From Branchiostoma floridae (lineage: Eukaryota; Chordata; Leptocardii; Amphioxiformes; Branchiostomatidae): 64,000 bases of DNA. Within the stretch, counting starts at the first letter, position 1. Each line of letters begins with the position of its first letter. The notes under the pieces were generated by a model. The model did no database searches, was not told the origin of the DNA, and worked only from the letters and a program-made list of their open reading frames with translations. Of this stretch, positions 21,649-31,905 are shown piece after piece. The position numbers and the translations under genes are program-made. Location of the stretch: positions 5,589,451 to 5,653,450 of the forward strand of contig NC_049990.1 in the NCBI RefSeq assembly GCF_000003815.2, read 5' to 3'.

Positions 21649-23600
21649 GCACCTGACGTCTATGTCACCTGTCCCAGCCGTGTTTCTGAGTGGCGTCTCC
21701 TGCCCAGCGGAATGTGTTCGTCACCGCTCAATAACCACAGGTAACCCTACAGGTGAATTTAGCACCTGGCGTCTATGTCACCTGCAGGTGAATCTAGCAC
21801 ACATATAAGCACCTGACGTCTATGTCACCTGTCCCAGCCGTGTTTCTGAGTGGCGTCTCCTGCCCAGCGGAATGTGTTCGTCACCGCTCAATAACCACAG
21901 GTAACCCTACAGGTGAATTTAGCACCTGGCGTCTATGTCACCTGCAGGTGAATCTAGCACACATATAAGCACCTGACGTCTATGTCACCTGTCCCAGCCG
22001 TGTTTCTGAGTGGCGTCTCCTGCCCAGCGAAATGTGTTCGTCAGTGCTCCATAACCACACAGGTAACTCTACAGATGAATTTAGCACACCTGTAATCACA
22101 TGACACCTGTCTCACCTGCAGGTGAACTTAGCACACCTGTAAGCACCTGACGCCTATGTCACCTGTCCTAGCCTGTTTTTGAGTGGCGTCCCCTGCCCAG
22201 CGGAATGTGCCAAGGTGGTATCTCACAGCACTTGGGGGACCGGTGCGGCACTGCAGGGTTCGGTCACTGCGGCATTGTTGTGTTATTTTCTCCGATTTCT
22301 TATAATTTAGATATTTCGCAATACGTAAAACTATGACTTAGAATACATAAAACGTAAGAAAATTCATTCTTTATCTCTGAAATTTGTTGAGTAATCTTTC
22401 GAACCCTGGAGTGCCGCACCGGTGCCCCAAGTGCAGTGAGATACCACCTTAAGCACCTGACGTCTATGTCACCTGCCCCAGCCGTGTTCTGAGTGGCGTC
22501 CCCTGCCCAGTGGAATGTGTTCGTCACCGCTCCATAACCACACAGGTAACCCTGCAGGTGAATTTAGCACACCTGTAATCGCATGGCACCTGTCTCACCT
22601 GCAGGTAGATTTAGCATACCTGTAAGCACCTGACGTCTATGTCACCTGCCCCAGTGGCACTTCTTAGTGGCGTCTCCTGCCCAGCGGAATGTGTTCGTCA
22701 CCGCTCCATAACCACACAGGTGACCCTGCAGGTGAATTTAGCACACCTGTAAGCACCTGACACCTGTCTCACCTGCAGGTGAATTTAGCACACCTGTAAG
22801 CACCTGACGTCTATGTCACCTGCCCCAGTCGTGTTTCTGAGTGGCGTCCCCTGCCCAGCGGAATGTGTTCGTCACCGCTCCATAACCACACAGGTAACCC
22901 TACAGGTGAATTTAGCACACCTGTAATCACATGACACCTGTCTCACCTGCAGGTGAATTTAGCACACCTGTAAGCACCTGACGTCTATGTCACCTGCCCC
23001 AGCCGTGTTTCTGAGTGGCGTCTCCTGCCCAGCGGAATGTGTTCGTCACCGCTCCATAACCACACAGGTAACCCTACAGGTTAATTTAGCACACCTGTAA
23101 TCACATGACACCTGTCTCACCTGCAGGTGAATTTAGCACACCTGTAAGCACCTGACGTCTATGTCACCTGCCCCAGCCGTGTTTCTGAGTGGCGTCCCCT
23201 GCCCAGCGGAATGTGTTCGTCACCGCTCCATAACCACACAGGTAACTCTACAGGTGAATTTAGCACACCTGTAATCGCATGACACCTGTCTCACCTGCAG
23301 GTGAATTTAGCACACCTGTAAGCACCTGACGTCTATGTCACCTGCCCGAGCCGTGTTTTTGAGTGGCGTCCCCTGCCCAGCGGAAAGTGTTCGTCGCCGC
23401 TCCATAACCACACAGGTAACCCTACAGGTGAAGTTAGCACACATGTAAGCACCTTAAGCCTGTCTCACCTGCAGGTGAATTTAGTACACCTGTAAGCACC
23501 TGACGTCTATGTCACCTGTCCCAGCCGTGTTCTTGAGTGGCGTCCCCTGCCCAGCGGAATGTGTTCGTCACCGCTCCATAACCACACAGGTAACCCTACC
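21649..23600. repeat. Satellite array, unit 174 bp (160 bp in the first units), dense in CACCTG
   Basis: GCACCTGACGTCTATGTCAC recurs at about 21649, 21809, 21969, 22143, 22453, 22626, 22800, 22974, 23148, 23322 and 23496. The first two intervals are 160 bp and the last six 173-174 bp. Each full unit contains CTGAGTGGCGTC, AATGTGTTCGTCACCGCTCC and several E-boxes (CACCTG or CAGGTG), including the palindrome CACCTGCAGGTG. Copies are very similar, so the array is young or homogenised. The 22143-22453 interval is enlarged by an inserted element. Confidence 0.95.
22212..22450. mobile_element. Inverted-repeat element inserted in the satellite, 239 bp
   Basis: AAGGTGGTATCTCACAGCAC, GGTGCGGCACTGCAGGGTTC and G on the left are matched in reverse by CGAACCCTGGAGTGCCGCAC, CGGTGCCCCAAGTGCAGTGA and GATACCACCTT on the right: a terminal inverted repeat of about 50 bp with a few mismatches. 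The core is AT-rich and has no meaningful open frame. Part of the host satellite unit is missing at the insertion. Confidence 0.9.
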
Positions 23601-24270
23601 TGCGCCCACCGACCGTGCACAGCGGTAGTTTACAAATTGAATAAGAGTTCTTGAGTCTTTAGCTCGCCGCTGATTTATTTCAATGGGGGAGCCTTTCCTT
23701 TCAAAGGAGCTTAGTTCTTTGCATTTGAAAGGAAAGACGCGCCAGTGCTTTTAAACAGGAGGTTTTGTTTTGCAAAGATCTCGCTATGTAGGGGGTGGAG
23801 TGTACACACATGCACAGGTACTCCAGTCTCTATTTCCGCTCCACTCTGGCGTCTATGAATTTCAACGTTTCTTCCCCTAAAATCTTGACAAATTACGGCG
23901 TCTACACCCACACAGGACACTCGACACTTAAGATCTCAGGTGTAAAGGGAAAAATCATTATCACCTAACATATCACAGGTGACTGAGCACCAATTCCACA
24001 GGTGTTCTCGCCACACAATAACGTGTAAGGCAATCGCTGCGATTGTTCCCATTAATTGCGCCCTCCTTTGTCCGACCCGCTCTTGGAGAATACACTCGGC
24101 GAGGCATGTTGTTTCCCCGGCTGAAACCATAGACAAGGCGGCAGAAAAGTGGCTGGCGTTTTCTTCTCCCTTTCTCTGCCTAATGTTCTCGATGCAAATG
24201 AACGTGGAGAGAAAAGGGTCGGAGATTGAACGGATGAGAGACGGCGAGACAAAGACAGAACTCTTGCACG
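23601..24270. promoter_or_regulatory. Single-copy regulatory-looking DNA upstream of a candidate gene
   Basis: Contains a hairpin-forming CCTTTCCTTTCAAA / TTTGAAAGGAAAG pair (about 23692 and 23724), three ACAGGTG E-boxes near 23970-24005, CCATTAATTGCG at about 24048 and TCF/SOX-like CCTTTGTCC at about 24065. It lies directly upstream of the candidate exon at 24271. Function is inferred. Confidence 0.35.
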
Positions 24271-24686
24271 ATGGAAACCTACACTAGCAGCTACACTCCT
24301 CATTGTCCCGTCTACTGTTTAATCTTTACCGGTATGCACCTTTTCTATGTATACCTCGCTGCTTTGATGTGTTGTTGTGGCGTGTGTTTCCATCAGACAG
24401 GCGTTATTACCACCAGTGCTCGTCTTCCTGACAACACGTACAGGCAACCGCCAGGGGCGAAGACACCGCAGGAAAAGCAGGTAAGGCCGTGTTTTTCTAT
24501 CGTTTACTCGTTCAGTGTAAACGTACAACGTGATATTGAACTGTCTGCGTATACAGTGGAGAGTTAGATATGGACATCAAGACCTCACATCACACCGCAG
24601 GCTTGTAAGAATACGTATGAAGGCAAGGTTTTTTTTCTTCTGTATTATAGCTTGATAAGACATCAAACTTACTATCAAATGTGTGA
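24271..24686 (+). CDS. Candidate two-exon secreted peptide gene (unrecognised)
   Basis: Hypothetical. Exon 1 runs 24271-24480 from an ATG in good context (ACGATGG), with a second in-frame ATG at 24334. Residues about 12-42 are strongly hydrophobic and Cys-rich (CLIFTGMHLFYVYLAALMCC), signal-peptide-like, followed by a polar Pro/Gln-rich stretch. It ends in CAG followed by GTAAGG, a strong splice donor, in phase 0. A T-rich tract and TATTATAG at 24630-24650 form a plausible acceptor; reading on in phase 0 gives 11 residues and TGA at 24684-24686. The product would be about 81 residues (60 from the second ATG). Without splicing the frame stays open to 24567. I do not recognise the protein. The 170-base intron and the gene itself are inference; exon 1 might instead splice to a distant exon. 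Confidence 0.3.
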
Positions 24687-24779
24687 AGTTAGTCTTAGCC
24701 TGTATTAACTGTAGAAGATATGTAGTGTATGGATTCTTTGAACTCAGTAAGCTTTATACAGCTCATCAGGTTTGTAGCC

Positions 24780-25340
24780 TGAGACTCAAGAGAGTAGATT
24801 TGTGTGTGAGCGAGTTGTTATTCAAGACCCAAGAGCTAAGCCCCAACACAAGGTGGTAAATACCTGTGGAAATGGTCTTAGCGTTGGGGTTAAGACCACG
24901 GACGGTCTGTAGCGGGTAGTTTTTCCGAGGGAGTCCCAACACAAATACCTGTAGGAAGTCCCGACACAAGATGGGAAATATCTGTAGAAATGGTCCTAAC
25001 GTTGGGGTTAAGACCACGGAGGGTTAGTAGCGGGTTTGTTGGGTAGTTTTCCCCAGGAATGCCCAACACAAGGTGGGGAATACCAGTAGAAAAGGTCCTA
25101 ACAGTAACGGTGTCACTGACGAAAACTAGTGGATGCTAGTTGAAACGTCTGACCATTTCCAAAATCATATCCAGTTGCTTGAGTAACTGACGTTTTGGCG
25201 TATCTTATTACCTGGATGTCTAACCTTCATCAACGTAAAGGTCCTGACGTTGGGGCTAAGACCACAAAAGGTTCGTAGCGGGTCTCTGAGGTTGTTTCCC
25301 CGAGGAAAGCTCGCTGAGAAGACCGGCACGGGCCGGTGAC
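24780..25340. repeat. Tandem repeat of about 130 bp, four partial copies
   Basis: Units share AAATGGTCCTAACGTTGGGG, TTAAGACCACGG, GTAGCGGGT and CCCAACACAAGGTGG. The third unit is interrupted by an unrelated sequence at about 25101-25237. Confidence 0.8.
25101..25237. mobile_element. Element inserted in the 130-bp repeat
   Basis: AGGTCCTAAC lies just before and AGGTCCTGAC just after, where an uninterrupted unit has one copy, suggesting a flanking duplication of about 10 bp. The right 37 bp match 2867-2903, and GTCACTGACGAAAACTAG resembles GTCACTGATGAAAGGTAG at 45021, so the sequence is dispersed. Confidence 0.5.
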
Positions 25341-25495
25341 AGCAGGGTATGTTTGACTTCCCGGTACGCTGGTTCTCAAGTGGGGCTGATTCAGTCAGAC
25401 TGGAGAGGTTAGGCCTGGCCCTGACGCAGAACCGGGCTGAACTACATAACTAACGGGGCTTGTCTGGCTGGGAGCAGAGGGACGGTTGTCTCAGG

Positions 25496-25606
25496 TTATT
25501 TCCAAGCAGATATAGTGTTCGGCTAAGTGTTTTAAAGGTATCTTGTGCGTCTTTTTAGTAGTCCGTGTTTTTTTCTCTTCACCTCATTACATCTGCTTGG
25601 AGATTA
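25496..25606. mobile_element. Class D hairpin element
   Basis: Left TATTTCCAAGCAGATATAGT then GTTCGGCTAAGTG, right TTACATCTGCTTGGAGATTA. Same terminal core as classes A-C but a different interior with no long arm pairing. Confidence 0.65.
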
Positions 25607-25815
25607 TGTTACGTCAAGTCAAAGTTTATTGCACAACAACTGCAATAGCAATGCAAGTCGTGTAACTTTTGTAGTTGCAAATAATACTGATATTTTCGGT
25701 ATGAAAAAAAAATAAGATGAAAGGCGGAACGAAATAGATCGTGTGATACGATTTCGTAACTACGTAACTACATAACTAACGGGACTTGTCTGGCTTGGCT
25801 GGGATGGACTCAGGT

Positions 25816-25925
25816 TATCTTCAAGCATATGTAGTGTTCGGCTAAGTGTTCTTTGAGGCATTTTGTGTGTCTGATTGGTAGTCCGTGTTTTTATCTCTTC
25901 GCCTAATTACATCTGCTTGGAGATT
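25816..25925. mobile_element. Class D hairpin element, duplicate copy
   Basis: Left TATCTTCAAGCATATGTAGT, right TTACATCTGCTTGGAGATT. Co-duplicated with the copy at 25496. Confidence 0.65.
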
Positions 25926-26055
25926 GCGTACACGCTTAACTATTTTTCTTATACTGTCGCTGTCACAAAGCCTTGTGTCAAAAATACCGAATGTATGGAA
26001 TCGTAAGGTAAAATGCGGAACGAAAAAGGTGCGATACGATTTCTTACCCTTGTTC

Positions 26056-27195
26056 GGTGGAGGGGTCTTTAAATGTCCGCGCCGACTTGCACTGACGTCA
26101 TTTTACGTCATGATGGTACGAAAATACGTCATTTTTACATCTTGGTCAGGTAGTCATACGCCACATAGTATATGAAGTATCTGGGGCTCAAAGCCATGAG
26201 ATAACTATTTTTTTTCACTCTAAGACTTAGTAAGAAAAGACACATTCCATTAGAAACGACAACCCCTCGCATCTCAGAGTTTTAAGAAAGGACCGGAGGC
26301 TAATTTGAAGTACGTGTTAGAAACATAGGAGCATATATGTGACCATGGGGCGGACAATTATTAATATGAGAGTACTCGAATACCAGTGCTGGCTACGTAC
26401 ATCTAGACAGGTTGGGTTTGACTTTTTTTCTAACTGCGGCAGATAAAGACGAAAAGTCCCACTTCTGGGTTGTGCGATTGTAAGAGTAAAGTGGATTTCT
26501 TAAGTCCTTCGCAACACACAGGGATGTGCTTAGGAACTGTTTAAACAAAACAGGGTTGCAAATAAACTGGCTAGAACAACTAGGAGGAGAGCTATCATTT
26601 TCTTCGCGAAAAGAACCAAAGCTTTGCTTATATCTGAGATAAACGTAAGATATTCGAGCTGACAAAGGGGTTTACATAAAGTGTGCAAAAATATACAGAA
26701 AGCTTGAATTTGTGCTATAGCTTATCTCCTGTCACAAAGAGAAAAATTCTGAGGTATGCAGTGATAAACAATTTCTCATGATAGAAACGGTAGCGATAAA
26801 AGGCGCGAAAGAATCTTCGAAGATCGTCCACTCTGCTTCAGGGGGATGATCGCTAAAAGTTTAACAAGAAACATAACATTCAGTATTCTGTAAATCTAAA
26901 TCAACATTTCTAACAACTTCAATCTAAATCTACCATTCGTGCACGGACACTGATGTTAGCACAGAAGGTATACATACCTGTCCCTCCCTATTCAGTTCCC
27001 GCAGATGGTACAGTCTGAGTTGCAAGTCTGAGTTGTTGTGCGAAGGGCGCCTGTGTTGTTGTTGTTTTGACTCTTCCCCTTCCCGCGCGATGACTGACAG
27101 AAGGAAATGTACCGCGAACACCTTCAGACAGGTTCAACTCAGGTGTAACACGAGAAACAGTTGCTTAAAGGTGAGACAGCTGCTTGTTTATTTTG
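26056..27195. other. Intergenic DNA, no gene recognised
   Basis: 26090-26150 includes TTTTTACATCTTGGTCAGGT, similar to the SINE-like body at 12657. A minus-strand frame at 26930-27121 ends in a strong donor (GACAGGTATGTATA, about 26981-26970) but lacks an ATG, so no gene is called. Confidence 0.4.
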
Positions 27196-27490
27196 TCAGT
27201 TTGGGCCAGTGAGTGATCTGAACTTGGATCAACAAGTGAAGTGCCCCCCTCCCAAGGAGTGGCAGTAGAATCGGTCACATGATGTTGATCACGTGACAAT
27301 TCACGCAACATTTAGGATTATGAAAATATCGTAGTGGAAACATAAAGAGTAAAATGTGGGCCGGTGATTTGAACTTGGAAGTGTCCCCCTCCCCCTAAAG
27401 TGTGACATTGAAATTGATCACGTGACTATCACTTGACAACCGCATGATGTAGGGAAAAGCTTGTATGTCATTTGATATCTAGGATGATTG
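27196..27490. repeat. Tandem duplication, unit about 156 bp
   Basis: GGGCCAGTGAGTGATCTGAA at 27203 and GGGCCGGTGATTTGAACTTG at 27359 begin copies that share GAAGTG(T)CCCCCTCCC, ATTGATCACGTGAC and ATGATTGAAAT/ATTATGAAAAT. Each carries CACGTG. Confidence 0.75.
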
Positions 27491-28030
27491 AAATGTGGAA
27501 ATATAAAGGATAGATGGCGAAAATATGGGATATGAAACAATTGTTCTTCTCAGAGAATTAGAATTTCAAAATGATAACTCTTTGAGTCGTATAATCACAG
27601 AATCTTTCCCTGACGACATTCTCCCATTTAGAATTTGCAGTTGAATCTTGCTCAAGAATGAACCCTACTAACACAGATGAACTTCAGAAAAAAACACATG
27701 CATCTGTTTTCATCATCAGCCGGCGGCGGCAGGTACCTATAAAATAAGAACATCCCGTCACACCGACGCCTACTTCGACATGATAACACGACCGCCGCAG
27801 ACGACACCAAAACGAAGCCAATTTCCACCACTGTCGTCCAATTTCCTCAGACAGGAAATGGCCAGTTCTGGCGGGAACGTTTGTTCTCGCAGATAAGTCC
27901 CACTCTTCGTCCCTACATTATTCTCTAACGTCAGGATGTGGTGGATCAAACCACAACTTTCCCAAGACGTTTCCACATTTATGAGTGGGGGACGATCCTA
28001 TCTGCAGACTGCAGTCTGTACTTTGGTAAT
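27491..28030. other. Intergenic DNA
   Basis: No gene recognised. A CGGCGGCGGC cluster lies at 27722. Confidence 0.5.
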
Positions 28031-28400
28031 GGCGCTATTTCTCTGTCTGTGCGCGTGGCAGCTTCTGGAGTCTCTGCAAAATTTGTGAGTAGTTAATCTT
28101 GAAGGTCGTTTTTTGTTTATTTTGCCTTTCAACGTAAAAGATTGCATTGTCTCTTTGTATCTTGTCCACAATATACATCCCGAGAACGTAAATGCAATGT
28201 AGAGGTACCTACTATCGTTTGGTCTACATTTGTCTGTGCGTGTGTCGATCAGCCTCTGGAGTCGCTGCTAAATTTATGAGCAGTTTATCTTGAAGGTCGT
28301 ATTTTGGTTATTTTTGCCTCTCAACGTCAACAACAAGCACTTCGAGAACGTACATGCAGGTACTTGTTATCGTGTGGCATACCTATTGCCGTCAACTTTC
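28031..28400. repeat. Tandem duplication, unit about 187 bp
   Basis: TGTCTGTGCG occurs at 28044 and 28231. Both copies continue with CTGGAGTC(T/G)CTGC, TTATCTTGAAGGTCGT, TTTTGCCT and CGAGAACGTA. Confidence 0.85.
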
Positions 28401-28776
28401 GGTAGACACAACTGGATGAAAGATTACCCCCTAACATAATTCCTCTCAGCGGGAATCGATACAAATACATACTTGCTTTGCAAAGAATAGTTACAGATAA
28501 TTCACTATCTTGGAAAGAAAAATAACTTTTCTTCACATTTCTTTAATTATTGCTCCTTATTGCTTTAGGCGCATTTCATATCACATCTATTGACTTTGAC
28601 TTTCTTCGAATGGCGACAGTGACAATACAATATGGCAAGGACGTTTTATAGAGAGACTATGCAGTTTATTTTCACGAATTCTTCAATTCAACGGCATTAC
28701 CTCGTTCATCTCTTGATCCTTTTTAAAGGTCGATGATTTGGGGGCACCTACAATGTGAGAAAAGCATGCCCGCTAT
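28401..28776. other. Intergenic DNA
   Basis: Nothing recognised. Confidence 0.5.
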
Positions 28777-28947
28777 TACTGTAAATGCAGAAACTTTCGC
28801 GGTGGTTTAATGTTCGCGGTTTTCGCGGTGGCAGCTTCACCGCGAACTTAAAACCACCGCGAACATTTTTCCATGACAGTAAGAGACTACAGTGCATGGT
28901 GCTACCGCGAAATTAAAACAACCGCGAACTTAAATGCATTTACAGTA
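28777..28947. mobile_element. Palindromic element, TACTGTAAATGCA ends, 171 bp
   Basis: Starts TACTGTAAATGCAG and ends TGCATTTACAGTA, perfectly complementary and flanked by TA-rich bases. The interior alternates TTCGCGGTGGTTT and CCGCGAACTTAAAA in both orientations, so the copy can fold on itself several ways. Similar palindromes are common in marine invertebrate genomes (general knowledge). Confidence 0.85.
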
Positions 28948-29108
28948 ACCGCATCGCAGTTGTTCCCCATTGTCCTCAAGATCACGGAACGCTTTTCAAA
29001 TCCAAAGCTGCGCACTGTCAAAGGAGGGCGATTATTCCAAAATAGCGCAAATCTCCTTCAATCAACATGATTGCGGCATACGACAATTTGTTGCAATTAC
29101 GGCAGCGC

Positions 29109-29204
29109 TATTTATAAGCATAATTGCACCCTTCTGATCGTTTTGTTGGCCCCGGAGAGCTAGAACAACGACGTTAGCGCATCAGACAACGTTTCTTGCC
29201 AGGT
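29109..29204 (+). promoter_or_regulatory. Candidate TATA promoter and non-coding first exon
   Basis: TATTTATAAG at 29109-29118 is a TATA-like box. About 84 bases downstream, TTGCCAGGTAAGTTG contains the consensus donor CAG/GTAAGT (intron would start at 29203). A transcript starting near 29140 would have a first exon of about 60 bases without an ATG. I cannot identify the gene it might belong to. Confidence 0.3.
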
Positions 29205-29353
29205 AAGTTGATTCACGAGTGTTTACACATCGATTTGTGGGAACTCTTTAGGCAATGTTGATGCGATTATATGGATGACATCCGCGCATGTTTATATTTC
29301 TGTCCGTTTCCAAGAAACTGGTTTTCTTCCTTTCCTTAAATTGTACAAACATG

Positions 29354-29575
29354 CTAGTCCCTACCAGACTGACTACGCTGGTCATTACAGGGAGAATAAT
29401 TTGCCATTTTACTACCAGAGGAGTTGGCCGGACAGGGCCACGCCCCGGACCGATTCTCACGGCCGGACCGAACCGTATAGAACACCCCTGAGGGGAAATA
29501 TGAACCTAAGTGTGAACTGACTCCCCTGGGCCCTGGCCAATTTCCCAATTTTTTTCCGAATTCTACGATCCCGGC
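29354..29575. mobile_element. CTCTACCAG element, nested
   Basis: CTACCAGACTGACTACGCTG, GGGAGAATAATTTGCCATTT and TACCAGAGGAGTTGG match the reverse complement of 46095-46185, and the right part (TGACTCCCCTGG, GGCCAATTTCC, GAATTCTA) matches the reverse complement of 46025-46070. Confidence 0.6.
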
Positions 29576-29845
29576 ACCCCCGTTGGAAGGCCTGTTGGAG
29601 GCTACAAATCTGCGGCAAAATACGTCTCGTGGCTTGGTTTCGCGAACGAAGATGCAAGAATGCTGTCAACTGTTAGTGTAGACTCGTTGATGGCTGACAA
29701 GTTCGATCATATGGATGGCATCCGGAAGCGTTTGAATTTTTGTCCGTTTCTAATGAACAAGCTTAAGTTATCTTCCATACTGTAGATCGTGCAAACCTGC
29801 TGTAAAATGAGTCTCTTGGCTTGGTTTCACGAACAAAGATCTCTG

Positions 29846-29923
29846 ACTGTTTTTAAAAGCCCGATAAAAAATGTCTAAACAAACGTCAAAAACAGCCGGA
29901 GTCTAACCTCTGCTTGGAGAGTA
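29846..29923. mobile_element. Truncated class A hairpin element
   Basis: Retains AAAGCCCGATAAAAA, GTCAAAAACAGCCGGAGTC and TAACCTCTGCTTGGAGAGTA; the left half is missing. Confidence 0.7.
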
Positions 29924-30149
29924 CGAACGCAGATGCACGGGTGCTGTGAACGGCTAGTGTGGACTCGCTCATAGCTGACAAGTGCGATGCGGAAAATGGA
30001 GTAAAATAAGTAATTGTTTAAGTTGCAAGAATTACTGGAAACGGATACTAATGTCGAAGTCAATTGCAAAGTCAAAGAAAAAGATGACGAATCTATTTTC
30101 GGTATACAGTATCTAGTACTCTGTGTGTTTAGTCATCATTTTTCAAACT

Positions 30150-30650
30150 TTCCCAACCAGTTCATGTTGAAAGCACTTTTTTTATTCGTGCGCTCGCATC
30201 TGATTGGGGATGTCATCCATACAATAGAATCCACTAGGCCTAATGTTTCTTAAGGACCTAAAACATCTTGATGCAAAACGTTTTTGCAACCCGTAGCGCA
30301 ATATTCATAGCAAAACCAAACAGGGGGATTACACGAAATAATCGAAAGTCAAAGAAGAAGATGAACAAGATAAAGAAGAAGATAAACAAAAATGAAGAGT
30401 CTATTTTTTTAGGATACAGTAATTTGTGTGTCTTGTAATCATTTGTTAACTTAAATTTTCCTGGCCAGTTCATGTTGAAAGCACTTTTTTATTTGCACGC
30501 TCGCACCAGTTTTTGGATTTCCAGAGAATGTCATCCATTTAATAAGGTCAACACAGCCTAATGTTTCTGAAGGACCTAAAACGTTTTTGCAACCCGTAGC
30601 GCAATATTCATAACAAAACCAAACAGGGGGATTACACGAACTAATCCTTG
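30150..30650. repeat. Direct duplication, unit about 310 bp
   Basis: CAGTTCATGTTGAAAGCACT, ATGTCATCCAT, CCTAATGTTTCT, AAGGACCTAAAAC, TTTTTGCAACCCGTAGCGCA and AAACAGGGGGATTACACGAA occur in order twice (from about 30159 and 30467). Each copy contains the right end of the 29250-type element. Confidence 0.85.
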
Positions 30651-30704
30651 ATCTAATATGACTTTAACTACCCCCGTCACGTTTGGTAATCACCCATGGG
30701 TACT

Positions 30705-31085
30705 AATCTAGTTAGGAGTAGGCGAGATGAACTTAATGAGCGTACCAATCAGTTCATGTACGCTCGCATGATGAGGCATTACAAGAAAAGAGGATTACAT
30801 ATTGGCGATGTTAAACGGACAGAATCTACGTATTTCATCGTGGGTTGGGATGGATTCATTTTATAACTGTTAGTTGTCTTTGCTACAGTTTAGTACATTT
30901 AGTTAGGAAAAGGCGAGATGAGTTTTAACGAGTGTATGTTCATGTGCCGCTCGCATGATGAGGCATTACAAGAAAAGAGGGTTACATATTGGCGATGTTA
31001 AACGGACAGAATCTACGTATTTCATTGTGGGTTGGGATGGATTCATTTTATAACCGTTGATGCTACAGTTTAGTACATTTATTTG
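30705..31085. repeat. Tandem duplication, unit about 187 bp
   Basis: CGCTCGCATGATGAGGCATT, TACAAGAAAAGAGG, TTACATATTGGCGATGTTAA and AATCTACGTATTTCAT occur twice, the second copy about 187 bp later. Nearly identical, so recent. Confidence 0.9.
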
Positions 31086-31896
31086 TTAATTCATCGAAAT
31101 ACAACGATGTTATATCCAACCCAAACAACTGTGCTGCTATTGAGTGCCGTAAGCATACAGCAATTAGGCATTCAAGTGAGAATTTAAACTCTGAGTTCCT
31201 GCACTTGAATGTAAGTTCATCTGTGACAGTAAGCAACATTATGTTATTTTTTTAAATTATTTTATTCGCATTCATTTTTTGAGCATGGGACAAGAAGCTC
31301 ACAATGAGGTCTTCTGCTCTGTATATTACATACAATGACACTCAAAAGTAACAAAATTGAGATTATAACGAAACGTATAACGTATTACATTATGTTGCAA
31401 TGTTAAACTTATTATCCGTACAAAAAATAAAGCGCTTACTAACAATCTTTACCCCTGATCTTAGAGTTCCTGTTAATTATGAATAACGTCATAATACAAG
31501 GTCAATAGATATAGAAATTGATTCTAAGCCAGACTGAGGCCAATAAAAGACACATAGACTAAAATAATTATAAAAGGTATATTTTGGATTTTGTGATACA
31601 AATGTGATGCTACTTTTATCCAACGCTCAGAATGAATGTGATATCTAACGCCAACACACAATCCCTACGGGTATCCTACGGCCGCCACATATTGGAAAGA
31701 AAACAAAAATATGAGTTCAAAGAAATTCACCAGTGCAACATTAGTAATCCCGAGGTATTCACACTTCAGATAGCCAGGTCTTCTAAGTGCTCTTTAGAAG
31801 GCCCCGATAACACTTTTGTTTTGTTTGCATGTGTGATGTGGTTTTCTTAGAGGTCCTGACGGTAAAATGAAAGTTTTGTATTGCACCTCAAATATT
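31086..31896. other. AT-rich intergenic DNA
   Basis: 31260-31370 (TTTATTCGCATTC, GAGCATGGGACAAGAAG) may be a retrotransposon tail. No gene recognised. Confidence 0.45.
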
Positions 31897-31905
31897 AGTC
31901 TTCAA

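Larger units (their letters stand above)
25430..26055. repeat. Direct duplication, unit about 315 bp
   Basis: ACTACATAACTAACGGGGCT at 25441 and ACTACATAACTAACGGGACT at about 25768 each lead through GTCTGGCT, CTCAGGTTAT, a class D hairpin element, and later ATGCGGAACGAAA/AGGCGGAACGAAA and ATACGATTTC. The hairpin element was therefore present before the duplication. Confidence 0.8.
29250..30240. mobile_element. Composite element with AGGCNATGTTGAT ends, about 990 bp
   Basis: Left AGGCAATGTTGATGCGATTA then TATGGATGACATC, right GATGTCATCCATACAATAGA then ATCCACTAGGCC: the same end pair as 19551-19908. A third end-like GATCATATGGATGGCATCC lies at about 29705, so this may be two copies or an internal duplication. 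Other elements are nested inside (29354-29575, 29846-29923). No reading frame supports a transposase. Confidence 0.5.

Noticed and set aside
26930-27121. Minus-strand candidate signal-peptide exon ending in a strong donor
   Set aside because: The first codon is GTG and an in-frame stop lies four codons upstream, so there is no ATG; no good acceptor was seen upstream either.
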